From Amycolatopsis jiangsuensis (lineage in GTDB: Bacteria; Actinomycetota; Actinomycetes; Mycobacteriales; Pseudonocardiaceae): a stretch of 64,000 nucleotides of DNA. The notes under the pieces are model-generated. The model worked only from the letters and a program-made list of their open reading frames with translations, was not told the origin of the DNA and did no database searches. How positions within the stretch are numbered: position 1 is the first letter of the stretch; each line of letters starts with the position of its first letter. This document shows positions 1-9,800 of the stretch, in pieces. Location of the stretch: assembly GCF_014204865.1 (NCBI RefSeq), contig NZ_JACHMG010000001.1, positions 6,598,501 through 6,662,500 of the forward strand, given 5' to 3'. The translations under genes and the position numbers were made by a program.

Positions 1-552
1 CACACCGGACGTGGCGGGGTCGCGCTGGTCAGCGCCGGCAACGTGATCCGCGCGCTGCCCACGCTGGGGCTCATCACCTTCCTGTTCCTGCTCTTCACCG
101 AAAGCACCACGGCCACCGTGATCGGGCTGGTGGTGCTGGCGATCCCGCCGGTGCTCGCCGGCACCTACGCCGGGTTGCTGGCGGCCGAACACGACGTCGT
201 GGACGCCGCGCAGGGCATCGGCATGACCGGCTGGCAGCGGCTGTGGCAGGTGGAGGTGCCGATCGCGCTGCCACTGGTGCTCGGCGGGATCCGCAACGCG
301 GTGCTGCAGCTGGTCGCGACCGCGGCGGTGGCCGCCTACGTCGGGCTCGGCGGGCTCGGCCGGTTCCTGCTCGACGGACTGGCCATTTTGGACTACACCG
401 AGGTGTTCGCCGGCGCGATCCTCACCGCGCTGCTGGCGATCGTGCTGGACCTGGTGCTCGCGACCGTGCAGCGGGCGCTGGTACCCAAGGGAGTACGGCT
501 GGCCGCGCAGGCGGCGTCCGGCCGTGCGGTGTCCGCGGGAGGCGTGGCGTGA
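1..552 (+). CDS. Osmoprotectant (glycine betaine/choline) ABC transporter permease, 5' truncated by window edge
   Basis: The frame is open from base 1, so the N-terminus lies outside the window; about 183 residues are visible. It is an inner-membrane permease of the ProW/OpuCB type. Hydrophobic segments alternate with a cytoplasmic EAA-type loop (DAAQGIGMTGWQRLWQVEVP, about residues 71-90 of the visible part) that normally docks the ATPase. The C-terminus is a short basic/Ala tail. It ends in a 4-base overlap (GTGA at 549-552) with the substrate-binding lipoprotein, so the two are translationally coupled parts of one importer. The ATPase and any second permease should lie to the left. Family assignment is strong because of the partner; the exact substrate (glycine betaine, choline, carnitine or proline) cannot be read from the sequence. 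Confidence 0.85.
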   Translation, partial: HTGRGGVALVSAGNVIRALPTLGLITFLFLLFTESTTATVIGLVVLAIPPVLAGTYAGLLAAEHDVVDAAQGIGMTGWQRLWQVEVPIALPLVLGGIRNAVLQLVATAAVAAYVGLGGLGRFLLDGLAILDYTEVFAGAILTALLAIVLDLVLATVQRALVPKGVRLAAQAASGRAVSAGGVA

Positions 553-1439
553 AGCGGCTGGGAGTACTCGTGGCGGGGCTGGCCCTGCTGGTGTCGGCGT
601 GCGGGAACCCGCTCGCCGGCGGCGGCGAGGGCGGTAGCTCCGGGGACATCATCATCGGCGCCTCCGACGTCGGGGAAAGCCTGCTGCTGGCCCAGATCTA
701 CGCCGGTGCGCTGCGCAACGCGGGTGCGGACGACATCACCGTCCGCCCGCCCGTGGGCAGCCGCGAGGTCGTGGTGAAGGCACTGCAGGACAAATCGCTG
801 TCGGTGGTGCCGGACTACAGCGGCAACCTGCTGCGCTACTTCGACAAGAACGCCGAGGTGACCACTTCCCAGGATGTCTACACGCAGCTGAAGCAGAAGC
901 TGCCCGCCGGATTCGAGGTGCTGGACCAGTCCCCGGCCGAGGACAAGGACCTGCTGGTGGTGGGCAAGCAGCTGGCCGATTCCGGGGTGAAGACGTTCTC
1001 CGACCTCGGCCGGCGCTGCCAGGACCTGGTGATGGGCGGGCCGGGCCAGTGGAGCAGCCGCTGGAAGGACCGGATCAAGCAGCTCTACGGCTGCGAGTTC
1101 AAGGAGATCCGCACGACCGACACCGGCGGCCCGGTCACCGTCGCCGCGCTGAAGTCCGGAGAGGTCCAGGTGGCCGACCTGTTCAGCACCTCGTCCACCA
1201 TCGCGGCCAACGGCTTCGTCCCGCTTGAAGACGACAAGAACATGTTCCCGGCGCAGAACATCGTGCCGCTGGTCGCGAAGGGCGTGCTGGACCAGCGCGA
1301 GACCGAGGCGCTGAACCGGGTGTCGGCCGCGCTGACCACGGACCAGCTGACCGAGCTGAACGTCCAGTTCACCGAGGAGAAACGCAATCCCCTCGACATC
1401 GCCGACGACTTCCTGCAGCGCAACGGGCTGAAGTCGTGA
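549..1439 (+). CDS. Osmoprotectant ABC transporter substrate-binding lipoprotein (ProX/OpuCC-like)
   Basis: The 296-residue protein starts at GTG 549, inside the stop of the upstream permease. A signal sequence with a lipobox (LLVSAC, Cys at about residue 20) predicts a membrane-anchored extracytoplasmic binding protein. The mature part begins with IIIGASDVGESLLLAQIYA, the usual first strand and helix of the OpuAC fold. It continues with the domain-crossing region around ALQDKSLSVVPDYSGNLL and a second lobe with DTGGPVTVAALKSGEVQVADLF, as in QAT-family (quaternary amine) receptors. Its length is normal for ProX/OpuCC. It should deliver a compatible solute to the permease encoded just upstream. 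The next gene is convergent only 4 bp away, with no visible terminator between them. Confidence 0.87.
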   Translation: MKRLGVLVAGLALLVSACGNPLAGGGEGGSSGDIIIGASDVGESLLLAQIYAGALRNAGADDITVRPPVGSREVVVKALQDKSLSVVPDYSGNLLRYFDKNAEVTTSQDVYTQLKQKLPAGFEVLDQSPAEDKDLLVVGKQLADSGVKTFSDLGRRCQDLVMGGPGQWSSRWKDRIKQLYGCEFKEIRTTDTGGPVTVAALKSGEVQVADLFSTSSTIAANGFVPLEDDKNMFPAQNIVPLVAKGVLDQRETEALNRVSAALTTDQLTELNVQFTEEKRNPLDIADDFLQRNGLKS

Positions 1440-1443
1440 ATCC

Positions 1444-1971
1444 TCAGAGCCGGTCGAACGCCGGTGCGTAGCGGAAGGCGCCGCGGTCGCCCGGGGTGTA
1501 GGCGGCCAGCGGGAGCGCCTGGAAGTGCGGCGCCCAGTCGGCGACCGGCGGAGTGATGCCGAGGGTCTCGGCCAGGACGAAGCCGAACCGGGCGTAGTAG
1601 GCCGGGCTGCCGAGCAGCACCACCAGGGACCGGCCGAGCGCGTTGGCCGCGCCGACGGTCGCGTGGACCAGCGCGGAACCGGCGCCGCTGCGCTGGTGCG
1701 CGGGCAGCACGCCGAGTGGGCCGAAGCCGACCGCGGACGCGGGGTCGTCGCCGAGCCGGGCCGGGCTGGCGCAGGCGTGTCCGATCACCTCGCCGTCACG
1801 CACCGCGACCAGGGACAACGCGGGGATCAGGTCGCCGTCGCCACGCAGGCCCTCGACCAGCCGGGCCTCCGGCATCTCGCCGGTCACGCCCGGATTGTGC
1901 GGCGCGAACGCGGCGTTGTGCAGGACGTGGATCATCGGCGCGTCATCGGCGGTGGCCTGGCGGATCAGCAT
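1444..1971 (-). CDS. GNAT family N-acetyltransferase
   Basis: This 175-residue single-domain protein begins MLIRQATADDAPMIHVLHN, the typical first strand and helix of the GNAT fold. The acetyl-CoA pyrophosphate loop is visible as QRSGAG (about residues 93-98) after strand 4 (GFGPLGVLP). A tyrosine-rich stretch, SPAYYARFGF, follows and is typical of YhbS-like members, whose fold often ends near this length. It should transfer an acetyl group from acetyl-CoA to an amine or a protein N-terminus; the substrate is unknown. It is convergent with the osmoprotectant operon and separated from kgd by a strong terminator, so it is probably monocistronic. Confidence 0.8.
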   Translation of the reverse strand: MLIRQATADDAPMIHVLHNAAFAPHNPGVTGEMPEARLVEGLRGDGDLIPALSLVAVRDGEVIGHACASPARLGDDPASAVGFGPLGVLPAHQRSGAGSALVHATVGAANALGRSLVVLLGSPAYYARFGFVLAETLGITPPVADWAPHFQALPLAAYTPGDRGAFRYAPAFDRL

Positions 1972-2091
1972 GCGAGCCAGTCTCGCGGACCCGCAGCCGG
2001 GACAAAACCGAGTTTTCTCCCCAGCGGGCGAGGGTGGCTCTTGGGAAACGAAGGCGGCCGGTCACCGCGGCGACCACGTGCTGACCAAGAG

Positions 2092-2133
2092 CAGGCAGGC
2101 CGCCCCGGACGGATATCCGGGACGGCCTGCCTG
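2092..2133. terminator. Strong hairpin terminator downstream of kgd
   Basis: An 11-bp outer stem (CAGGCAGGCCG at 2092-2102 with CGGCCTGCCTG at 2123-2133) and a 6-bp inner stem (CCCGGA with TCCGGG) are separated by one C-A mismatch and closed by a 6-nt loop. It lies 14 bp beyond the kgd stop. There is no clear U-tract, which is common for actinobacterial hairpin terminators. Confidence 0.8.
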
Positions 2134-2147
2134 TGCAGCTGCTCAGC

Positions 2148-5100
2148 TCAGTCGAACGCCTTCGAGATGAGCGCCTTCTGCTCCACCTCGTGCACCTTCG
2201 ACGAACCGGCCGACGGGGCGGCCATCGGGCGGCGCGCCACGACCTGGAGGCCGGCGAAGGCCTCCGGGAACTTGCGCGGCAGGTTGAGCCCGAAGAACGG
2301 CCAGGCACCCTGGTTCTCCGGCTCCTCCTGGACCCACGCGATCTGCTTCGCGTTCGAGTAGCGCTCGATCGCGGCCAGCAGCTTCTTCTTCGGCAGCGGG
2401 TAGTACTGCTCGATGCGCACGATCGCGACGTCGTCCACCTCGCGCTTGGCCCGCTCGGCCACCAGCTCCCAGTACAGCTTGCCCGAGGTCAGCAGCACCT
2501 TGCGGACCTTGGCCGGATCGAGGTCGGCGTCGTCGATGACCGACATGAACCGGCTCTGCCCGGTGAAGTCGGCCACGTCCGAGGTGGCCGCCTTGTTGCG
2601 CAGCATCGACTTCGGTGTGAAGACGATCAGCGGCCGCTGGATGCCGTCGAGGGCGTGCCGGCGCAGCAGGTGGAAGTAGTTCGCCGGGGTGGAGGGCACC
2701 GCGACGGTCATCGAGGCCTCCGCGCACAGCGAGAGGAACCGCTCGATGCGACCGGAGGTGTGGTCCGGGCCCTGCCCCTCGTGGCCGTGCGGCAGCAGCA
2801 GCACCACGTCGGAACGCTGGCCCCACTTGGCCTCACCGGAGGAGATGTACTCGTCGATGACGCTCTGCGCGCCGTTGACGAAGTCGCCGAACTGCGCCTC
2901 CCACATGATCAGCGATTCCGGGTTGGCCACCGAGTAGCCGTACTCGAAGCCGACCGCGGCGTACTCCGAGAGCGCGGAGTCGTAGATCATCACGCGGCCC
3001 TGGTCGTCGGCCAGGTTCTGCAGCGGCGAGTACTCCTGGCCGGTCTTGCGGTCGATGAACACCGAATGCCGCTGGGTGAAGGTGCCGCGGCGGGAGTCCT
3101 GGCCGGACAGCCGCACGAGGCGGCCTTCCAGCGCGAGGGTGCCGAACGCGAGCAGTTCGCCGAATGCCCAGTCGATGCCGCCTTCGCGGGACATCTTGTG
3201 CCGGCGTTCCATGACCGGCTTGACCCGCGGGTGCGGGGTGAAGCCCTCAGGCACGTTGAGGAACACGTCGCCGATGTGCTCGACGGTCTCCTGAGACACC
3301 GCGGTGGTGACCTTCGCCGGGATCTGCTGCTCTTCCTCGACCGAGGGGCTCGCCTTCGCCGGATGCTTCTCCAGCTCGCGCACCTCGTTGAAGACGTGCT
3401 CCAGCTGGCTGGAGAAGTCCCGCAGCGCGGCCTCGGCCTCTTCGACGGAAATGTCCCCGCGGCCGATCAGCGATTCGGTGTAGCCCTTCCGGACCGAACG
3501 CTTGGTGTCGATGATGTCGTACATCGCCGGCTGCGTCATCGACGGGTCGTCGCCCTCGTTGTGACCGCGGCGGCGGTAGCAGATCAGGTCGATCACCACG
3601 TCCTTGTGGAACGCCTGGCGGTACTCCACGGCGAGCTTGGCCACCCAGTGCGCCGCCTCCGGGTCGTCGCCGTTGACGTGGAAGATCGGCGAACCGATCA
3701 TCTTCGCCACGTCGGTGGCGTACTGGCTGGAGCGCGAGTGCTCCGGCGCGGTGGTGAAGCCGACCTGGTTGTTGACGATCACGTGCACGGTGCCGCCGGT
3801 GCGGTAGCCGCGCAGCAGCGAAAGGTTCAGCGTCTCGGCCACCACGCCCTGGCCGGCGAAGGCCGCGTCGCCGTGCATCAGGACGGGCAGTACGGAGTAT
3901 CCCCCGGTGACACTGTCGCCCTTGTCCAGCAGGTCCTGCTTCGCGCGGACGATGCCCTCGAGCACCGGGTCGACGGTCTCCAGGTGCGACGGGTTCGCGG
4001 TCAGCGACACCTTCGTCTCGCCGTCGCCGAACATCCGGAAGTACTTGCCCTCGGCACCGAGGTGGTACTTCACGTCGCCGGAGCCGTGCGCCTGGCCCGG
4101 GTCGAGGTTGCCCTCGAACTCCTGGAAGATCTGACTGATCGGCTTGCCGACGATGTTGGCCAGTACGTTCAGCCGGCCGCGGTGCGGCATGCCGATGACG
4201 ACCTCGTCCAGCTCGTGCTCGGCCGCCTTGTCCAGCAGCGTGTCCAGCAGCGGGATCGCCGTCTCGCCACCCTCCAGCGAGAACCGCTTCTGACCGACGT
4301 ACTTGGTCTGCAGGAAGGTCTCGAACGCTTCGGCCGCGTTCAGCTTCGAGAGCACGTACTTCTGCACCGCGGGGTCCGGCTTCTCGTGCGGGATCTCCAC
4401 CCGGTCCTGGATCCAGCGCCGCTCCTCGGGGTCGAGGATGTGGGTGTACTCGATGCCGACCGTGCGGCAGTAGGAGTTGCGCAGCACGCCCAGGATGTCG
4501 CGCAGCTTCATCGTCTCCTGGCCGGCGAAGCCGCCGACCGGGAACTCGCGGTCGAGGTCCCACAGGGTCAGGTTGTGCGAGAGCACGTCCAGGTCGTGGT
4601 GACTGCGCTGGCGGTAGTTCAGCGGATCGGTGTCGGCCATCAGGTGCCCGCGCATCCGGAACGCCTCGATCAGCTCGATCACCCGGGCGGTCTTGTCGAC
4701 CGGGCCCTCCGGGATGTCGGCGACCCAGCGGATCGGCTCGTAGGGCAGCCGCAGGCTGGTGAAGACGTCGTCGTAGAAGCCGTTCTCGCCGAGCAGCAGC
4801 TCGTGGATCCGCTTCAGGTACTCGCCGGACTCCGCGCCCTGGATGATCCGGTGGTCATAGGTCGAGGTCAGCGTCATGATCTTGCTGACCGCGAGGTCGA
4901 TCAGCGTCTTCTCGCTGGTTCCCTCGAACGCGGCCGGGTACTGCATCGCGCCGACGCCGATGATCGCGCCCTGGCCGGCCTGCAGCCGCGGCACCGAGTG
5001 GTTGGTGCCGATGCCGCCCGGGTTGGTCAGCGAGATGGTGGTGCCGGAGAAGTCGTCCGCGGTGAGCTTGTTGGTGCGGGCCTTCTTGATGATCTCCTCG

Positions 5101-5990
5101 TAGGCCTGCCAGAACTGCATGAACGTCATGTCCTCGACGCCCTTGACCGAGGCCACGACGAGCGTGCGCCCGCCGTCCTTGCCCTTCATGTCGATGGCGA
5201 GGCCGAAGTTCACGTGTTCCGGGGTGACCGCGAACGGCTTCCCGTCGACCAGCTGGTAGTGCCGGTTCATGTTCGGGAAGTCCTTCAGCGCCCGCACCAT
5301 GGCGTAGCCGATGAGGTGGGTGAAGGAGATCTTGCCGCCGCGGGTGCGCTTGAGATGGTTGTTGATGACGATGCGGTTGTCCGCCATCAGCTTCGCCGGC
5401 ACCGCGCGCACACTGGTCGCGGTGGGCACCGACAGCGAGGCGTCCATGTTCTTCGCGATTGCCGCGGCGGCGCCACGCAGCTGCTTCGACTCCGGCTCGT
5501 CCTTCTTCGCGGAGTCGGCCGTGGCCGCGGTGGTCTTCGGCGCCTCGGCGCTCGCGGCCTTGGCGGGCGCGCTCTTTGCTGGCGCGCTCTTTGCCGGCGC
5601 GCTCTTTGCCGGCGCAGCCTTGGCTGGCTCGGTCTTCGGCACTGCGGCCTTCGGCGACTCGGTCTTCGGAGCCTCGGTCTTGGGGGACTCGGTCGTGGAG
5701 CCGGCCTTCGGGGTTTCGGTCTTCGGGGCGGGCGCCGGGGTGGCGCTGCGCTGCGGCGTGGCGGGCTTCGCCTCGGTCGCGTGTCCGTTGTCGCTGCTCA
5801 CCGTGGTGCCGGCCGTGGTCTGCCGGGCGGAATCGGCCTTCGCCTGCGGCGACTGCGTCGGCTTGAAGTCCGCGAAGAAGTCGTGCCAGGCGGCATCGAC
5901 TGAGGAGGGGTCGGCAAGGAACTGGTCGTACATTTCCTCGACCAGCCACTCGTTGGGGCCGAACTGTGACGCAGGGCTGCTGCTGGACAC
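2148..5990 (-). CDS. kgd: Multifunctional 2-oxoglutarate decarboxylase/dehydrogenase E1 with E2-like domain
   Basis: This 1280-residue enzyme is the actinobacterial E2-E1 fusion that feeds 2-oxoglutarate into the TCA cycle as succinyl-CoA (with a separate E3 and lipoylated E2) or succinic semialdehyde. Order: a short N-terminal helix module ([20 protein letters not shown], residues 9-28) as in SucA; a Lys/Ala/Pro/Thr linker (about 50-165) with 5-residue repeats; an E2 acyltransferase domain (about 170-415) with the catalytic [12 protein letters not shown]; then the ThDP E1 domain with [38 protein letters not shown] and NNQVGFTT. There is no lipoyl domain, as in M. tuberculosis KGD; it is about 50 residues longer than that protein, mostly in the linker. 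Regulation by a GarA/OdhI-type FHA protein is known for the family but not visible here. Confidence 0.96.
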   Translation of the reverse strand: MSSSSPASQFGPNEWLVEEMYDQFLADPSSVDAAWHDFFADFKPTQSPQAKADSARQTTAGTTVSSDNGHATEAKPATPQRSATPAPAPKTETPKAGSTTESPKTEAPKTESPKAAVPKTEPAKAAPAKSAPAKSAPAKSAPAKAASAEAPKTTAATADSAKKDEPESKQLRGAAAAIAKNMDASLSVPTATSVRAVPAKLMADNRIVINNHLKRTRGGKISFTHLIGYAMVRALKDFPNMNRHYQLVDGKPFAVTPEHVNFGLAIDMKGKDGGRTLVVASVKGVEDMTFMQFWQAYEEIIKKARTNKLTADDFSGTTISLTNPGGIGTNHSVPRLQAGQGAIIGVGAMQYPAAFEGTSEKTLIDLAVSKIMTLTSTYDHRIIQGAESGEYLKRIHELLLGENGFYDDVFTSLRLPYEPIRWVADIPEGPVDKTARVIELIEAFRMRGHLMADTDPLNYRQRSHHDLDVLSHNLTLWDLDREFPVGGFAGQETMKLRDILGVLRNSYCRTVGIEYTHILDPEERRWIQDRVEIPHEKPDPAVQKYVLSKLNAAEAFETFLQTKYVGQKRFSLEGGETAIPLLDTLLDKAAEHELDEVVIGMPHRGRLNVLANIVGKPISQIFQEFEGNLDPGQAHGSGDVKYHLGAEGKYFRMFGDGETKVSLTANPSHLETVDPVLEGIVRAKQDLLDKGDSVTGGYSVLPVLMHGDAAFAGQGVVAETLNLSLLRGYRTGGTVHVIVNNQVGFTTAPEHSRSSQYATDVAKMIGSPIFHVNGDDPEAAHWVAKLAVEYRQAFHKDVVIDLICYRRRGHNEGDDPSMTQPAMYDIIDTKRSVRKGYTESLIGRGDISVEEAEAALRDFSSQLEHVFNEVRELEKHPAKASPSVEEEQQIPAKVTTAVSQETVEHIGDVFLNVPEGFTPHPRVKPVMERRHKMSREGGIDWAFGELLAFGTLALEGRLVRLSGQDSRRGTFTQRHSVFIDRKTGQEYSPLQNLADDQGRVMIYDSALSEYAAVGFEYGYSVANPESLIMWEAQFGDFVNGAQSVIDEYISSGEAKWGQRSDVVLLLPHGHEGQGPDHTSGRIERFLSLCAEASMTVAVPSTPANYFHLLRRHALDGIQRPLIVFTPKSMLRNKAATSDVADFTGQSRFMSVIDDADLDPAKVRKVLLTSGKLYWELVAERAKREVDDVAIVRIEQYYPLPKKKLLAAIERYSNAKQIAWVQEEPENQGAWPFFGLNLPRKFPEAFAGLQVVARRPMAAPSAGSSKVHEVEQKALISKAFD
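5566..5625 (-). repeat. 15-bp tandem repeats in the kgd linker
   Basis: Three near-identical 15-bp units (plus-strand GGCGCGCTCTTTGCY) at 5566-5580, 5581-5595 and 5596-5610, with a diverged fourth at 5611-5625. They encode repeated A-K-S-A-P in the flexible linker between the N-terminal module and the E2-like domain. Upstream of them the linker contains further irregular KTESPK-type repeats. In-frame unit gain or loss would change linker length without harming the enzyme domains. Confidence 0.85.
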
Positions 5991-6315
5991 GGCTTGGGCT
6001 CGCCTCTATCCGTCTCGATCTTGTCTGTGCTAATGCGCCTACCAGGCTAACCCCCTCCGTGACTGCCGTGTGATGGAACTGCCGTGTGTGAGGCCTGGCG
6101 CACTAGGGGATCGGTCACTGACTCGATCAAGTGTCCCGCGCCGTGTTCCGGGTCCGGAACGATCGGCCCTGGACACAGCCTTTTCGGGCACCGTTGGTGC
6201 CGGGTTGGCCGTGTGTGTGGCCGGTGTTCACGCCACCCGGGTGCACTGGCCCGGTAGCTGATGCGGCGCCCCGGGGGGTGGCGCCGCGAATGCCGTACGA
6301 GGTGGTGCGTACCCG
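5991..6315. other. Intergenic region between kgd and a divergent small gene
   Basis: About 325 bp that should carry the kgd promoter on the minus strand and a promoter for the small plus-strand gene at 6316. Open frames exist on both strands, but they are the GC-driven kind with no ribosome-binding site or recognisable product. I see no riboswitch-like or palindromic element that I would defend. Confidence 0.5.
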
Positions 6316-6597
6316 ATGTGGCTGGTCGAATGTCCGTCGTTCTGGGACCAGGGCCTGATCCGGCCACTGGTCACCGAGGGCGGCGAAGTGGTGCTGATGT
6401 GTGACTCCTGCACCGCGGTGTGGCGCACCCCGGCGGGGATCGAGGAGTTCGACCACGTGGAGCCCGCCGCCCCGGACTGGTCCATCGGCCCGGATACCCA
6501 CGTCCGCCCGGGCACGACCCGCTGGGCCGGCCCGGCCGACGTCACCTCCGCCGGCTGGGGCGACCTCCAGTGGCGAGAACTCCCGTACGCGAGCTGA
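6316..6597 (+). CDS. Small conserved-looking hypothetical protein with one CxxC
   Basis: This 93-residue protein starts at ATG 6316 with a purine-rich GAGGTGG about 10 bases upstream. It is acidic and rich in Trp and Pro, with a single CDSC motif (about residues 38-41) in LMCDSCTAVWRTP that resembles half a zinc ribbon. There is no signal peptide or membrane segment. Codon third positions are strongly GC, and the protein has ordinary, non-repetitive composition unlike the shadow frames around it, which is why I accept it. It stands alone between divergent kgd and the convergent ABC exporter. The function is unknown. A structural or metal-binding role is possible but rests only on the CxxC. 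Confidence 0.6.
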   Translation: MWLVECPSFWDQGLIRPLVTEGGEVVLMCDSCTAVWRTPAGIEEFDHVEPAAPDWSIGPDTHVRPGTTRWAGPADVTSAGWGDLQWRELPYAS

Positions 6598-6689
6598 GGC
6601 CTCGCTGCGCTGGCGTCCCGCCGCGCTCGCTAACCCGGCGCGCCGCCGCTCTGGGTTGCCCTCGCCGTTCGCTGCTCCGCCGCGAGAAG

Positions 6690-6722
6690 GCCGTGAAGGG
6701 CTCCTTAAGGGGGCTTCACGGC
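6690..6722. terminator. Hairpin downstream of the ABC exporter gene
   Basis: A perfect 9-bp stem (GCCGTGAAG at 6690-6698 with CTTCACGGC at 6714-6722) has a 15-nt loop that itself contains CCTTAAGG. It lies about 85 bp past the stop of the minus-strand ABC gene and about 90 bp past the stop of the plus-strand small gene, so it could serve both. Confidence 0.6.
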
Positions 6723-6807
6723 TCGGTGCCTGGCCGCGCGGCTCCGCACCTGCCCCGCACGGCGTGCCTCCTCGCCCGCTCCGCGCAGCTCGGCCCGGAC
6801 ACCGCTG

Positions 6808-9800
6808 TCAGCCCAGTGCCCACAGGCGGGCGTAGTGGCCGTCTGCGGTGAGTAGTTCCTCGTGGGTGCCCTGCTCGGCGATGTGGCCGTGGTCCAGCAC
6901 GACGATCCGGTCGGCCTTCGCCGCGGTCGCCAGGCGGTGCGCGACCACGAACGTGGTGCGCCGGCGGGACAGGCGCTCGGTGGCCTGCAGCACGGTGGCC
7001 TCGGTGGCCGGGTCGAGGGCCGCGGTGGCCTCGTCGAGCAGCAGGACGTCCGGGTCCACCAGCTCGGCGCGGGCCAGCGCGACCAGCTGCCGCTGCCCGG
7101 CGGACAGCGACCGGCCGCGTTCGCCCACCGGCTGGTGGAAGCCGGCCGGCAGCGCGGCCACGCCGTCCAGCGCGCCGACCGCCCGCACGGCCGTCTCCAC
7201 CTCCGCGTCGGTCGCTTCCGGGCGGCCGTAGCGCACGTTGTCGGCCACCGTGCCGGAGAACAGGTGTGCCTCCTGCGGTACGACGCCCATCCGCGCCCGC
7301 AGGCCGGGCAGGTCGTACTCGCGGACATCGACTCCGTCGATCAGCACCGCGCCGTCGGTGCTGTCGTAGTAGCGCGCGACCAGCTTGACCGCGGTGGACT
7401 TGCCCGCGCCGGTGGCGCCGACCAGCGCGACCGTCTCGCCGGGGGAGACGTCGAGCGACAGGTTCTCCAGCGCGGGCGTCCCGGCCCCGGCGTAGGAGAA
7501 CCCGACGTCCTTGAACCGCACCTCGCCGGACAGGTGCTCCGGCAACGCCACCGGCCGCTCCGCGGGCGGCACCGAGGTGGGCGTGCGCAGCAGGTCGCCG
7601 ATCCGGCTCAACCCGACCCGCGCCTGCTGGTACCCGTCGAAGACCGACGACAGCTGCTGGATCGGCGAGAAGAACTGCTGCAGGTACAGCAGGAACCCGA
7701 GCAGCACCCCCGCCGCGAGCGTGCCCGCCGCGACGCGGTTCGCCCCGACCACCAGCACCGTGGTGGTCGCGAGGTCCGACAGCAGCGTCACGAGAGGGAA
7801 GTACGTCGCGATGTAACGCTGCGCACGTAACCGGGAGCGCCGATACTCGTCACTGCGCGAAGCGAAGGCAGCCGCGGACCGCTCTTCCCGCGTGTACGCC
7901 TGTGCGACCCGCAGGCCGCTGACGTTCTCCTGCAGATCGGCGTTGACCACGCTCACCTTTTCGCGCGCTTCGGTGTACGCGCGCGAAGCGAGCCGGCGGA
8001 ACACCAGCGTGGCGACCAGGAGCAGCGGCAGCATGGCGAGCGCGTACCCGGCGAGCGTGACGTCGGTGACCAGCAACGCGACGGTGATGCCCACCAGCGT
8101 CAGCGCGCTCACGACCGCGGTGGCCAGGCCGGTCTGCAGGAACGTGGACAGCGCGTCGACGTCCGTGGTCATCCGGGTCATGATCTTGCCGGACAGCTCG
8201 CGCTCGTAGTAGTCCAGCCCGAGCCGTTGCAGATGTGCGTAGCTGCGGACGCGCAAGGAGTACAGCACGGTCTCGCCGACCCGCGCGGTGAGCCGGGTCT
8301 GCCCGCGCACCAGGAACCAGTCCACCGCGACGACCAGCGCGCCGACCGCGGCCAGCGTCCACACCACGCTCACGGCTCCGGGCAGCACGCCGTGGTCGAC
8401 CCCTCGCTGGTACAGCGCCGGCAGCGCGAGCGTGGCCAGCGCGTCGCCGGCCACGAGCGCGATCACGCCGATCAACGGCCACCGCACCGGCCGCAGCAGC
8501 CGGGACAGCCGGAACCCCGGATCCGGCGCCGTCACGTCCACTTCGGACAGTCGTGGCCGGTCCACCGCGGGTGGCAGCTTGCGCACGCCCTCCAGCAGCT
8601 CCGGCGTCGGCGGCACGTCCGCACCGCCGCCGGCGAAGCCCGAACCACCGCCAGGGGTGCCGCCGCGCGTCTGCGCGGCCTCGGCGAGCGCGTCGACCTC
8701 GTCGCGGTCACCGGAGTCCGGCCACAGCGCGGACGTGCGTCCGTCCGCGCCCGGCTCGAGCACGCGATGCCGATGCGGCTTCTCGGCGTCGTCGCCTGGA
8801 CCGGCGACCAGCTCGCGGAACAGCGGGCAGCGCGCCAGCAGCTCGTCCTCGGTACCGACGTCGACCACGCGGCCCTGGTCGAGCACCGCGATCCGGTCCG
8901 CCAGCTGCAGCGTGGACCGCCGGTGCGCGACCAGCAGCGTGGTGCGCTGCGCGGTGACCGCGCGCAGCGTCTCGTGGATCGCGGCCTCGGTGACGGTGTC
9001 GATCGCGGACGTGGCGTCGTCCAGGATCAGCACGCGCGGGTCGGTCAGCAGCGCGCGGGCCAGACCGAGGCGCTGCCGCTGCCCGCCGGACAGCGTGAGC
9101 CCGCGCTCGCCGACCTCGGTGGCGTACCCCTCGGGAAGCGCACGGATGAAGCCGTCGGCCTCCGCGGCCCTCGCCGCGGCGAAGACCTCCTCGTCGCTGG
9201 CATCCGGCCGCCCGTATGCGATGTTGTCGCGAATCGACGACGAAAACAGGAACGCCTCTTCGAAAACCACCCCGATGGCCTGCCGCAGCTGCTTGAGGGG
9301 AACCTCACGCACGTCGGCACCGCCGACCCGCACCGAACCTTCATGCACGTCGTAAAACCGGGGCAGCAGCAAGGAAATCGTGGACTTCCCGGAACCCGCG
9401 GTGCCCACCAGCGCGAGCGTCTCGCCCGGACGCGCGGCGAGCGTGAGACCGTCCAGCACCGGTTCACTGCGGGTGTAGCCGAAGCGGACCTCGGACAGCT
9501 CCACCCCGAGCGGACCCTCGGGCAGCGGCTGCGCGTCCGGACTGTCGGCCACCTCGGGTTGCGCGTCGATCAGCTCGTACACCCGCTCCGCACCCGCACG
9601 CGTGAGCTGCGCCTGCACCACCAGGCCGGACAGAAGCCGCGCCGGCCCGATCAACGTGGCCAGATAGGTGGCGAACGCGAGGAACGTACCGAGGCTGATC
9701 TGCCCGCCCAGCGCCAACACCCCGCCGATGGCCAGCACCGCCACCTGACCGGCCGCGGGCAGCGCGGACGTGGTCGCGGTGGGCAGCGCGGACAGCTTCG

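Noticed and set aside
2133..5903. Long plus-strand open frame of over 1200 codons opposite kgd
   Set aside because: It is the GC-driven antisense shadow of kgd: Arg/Val/Leu/His-rich, with no domain and no ribosome-binding site.
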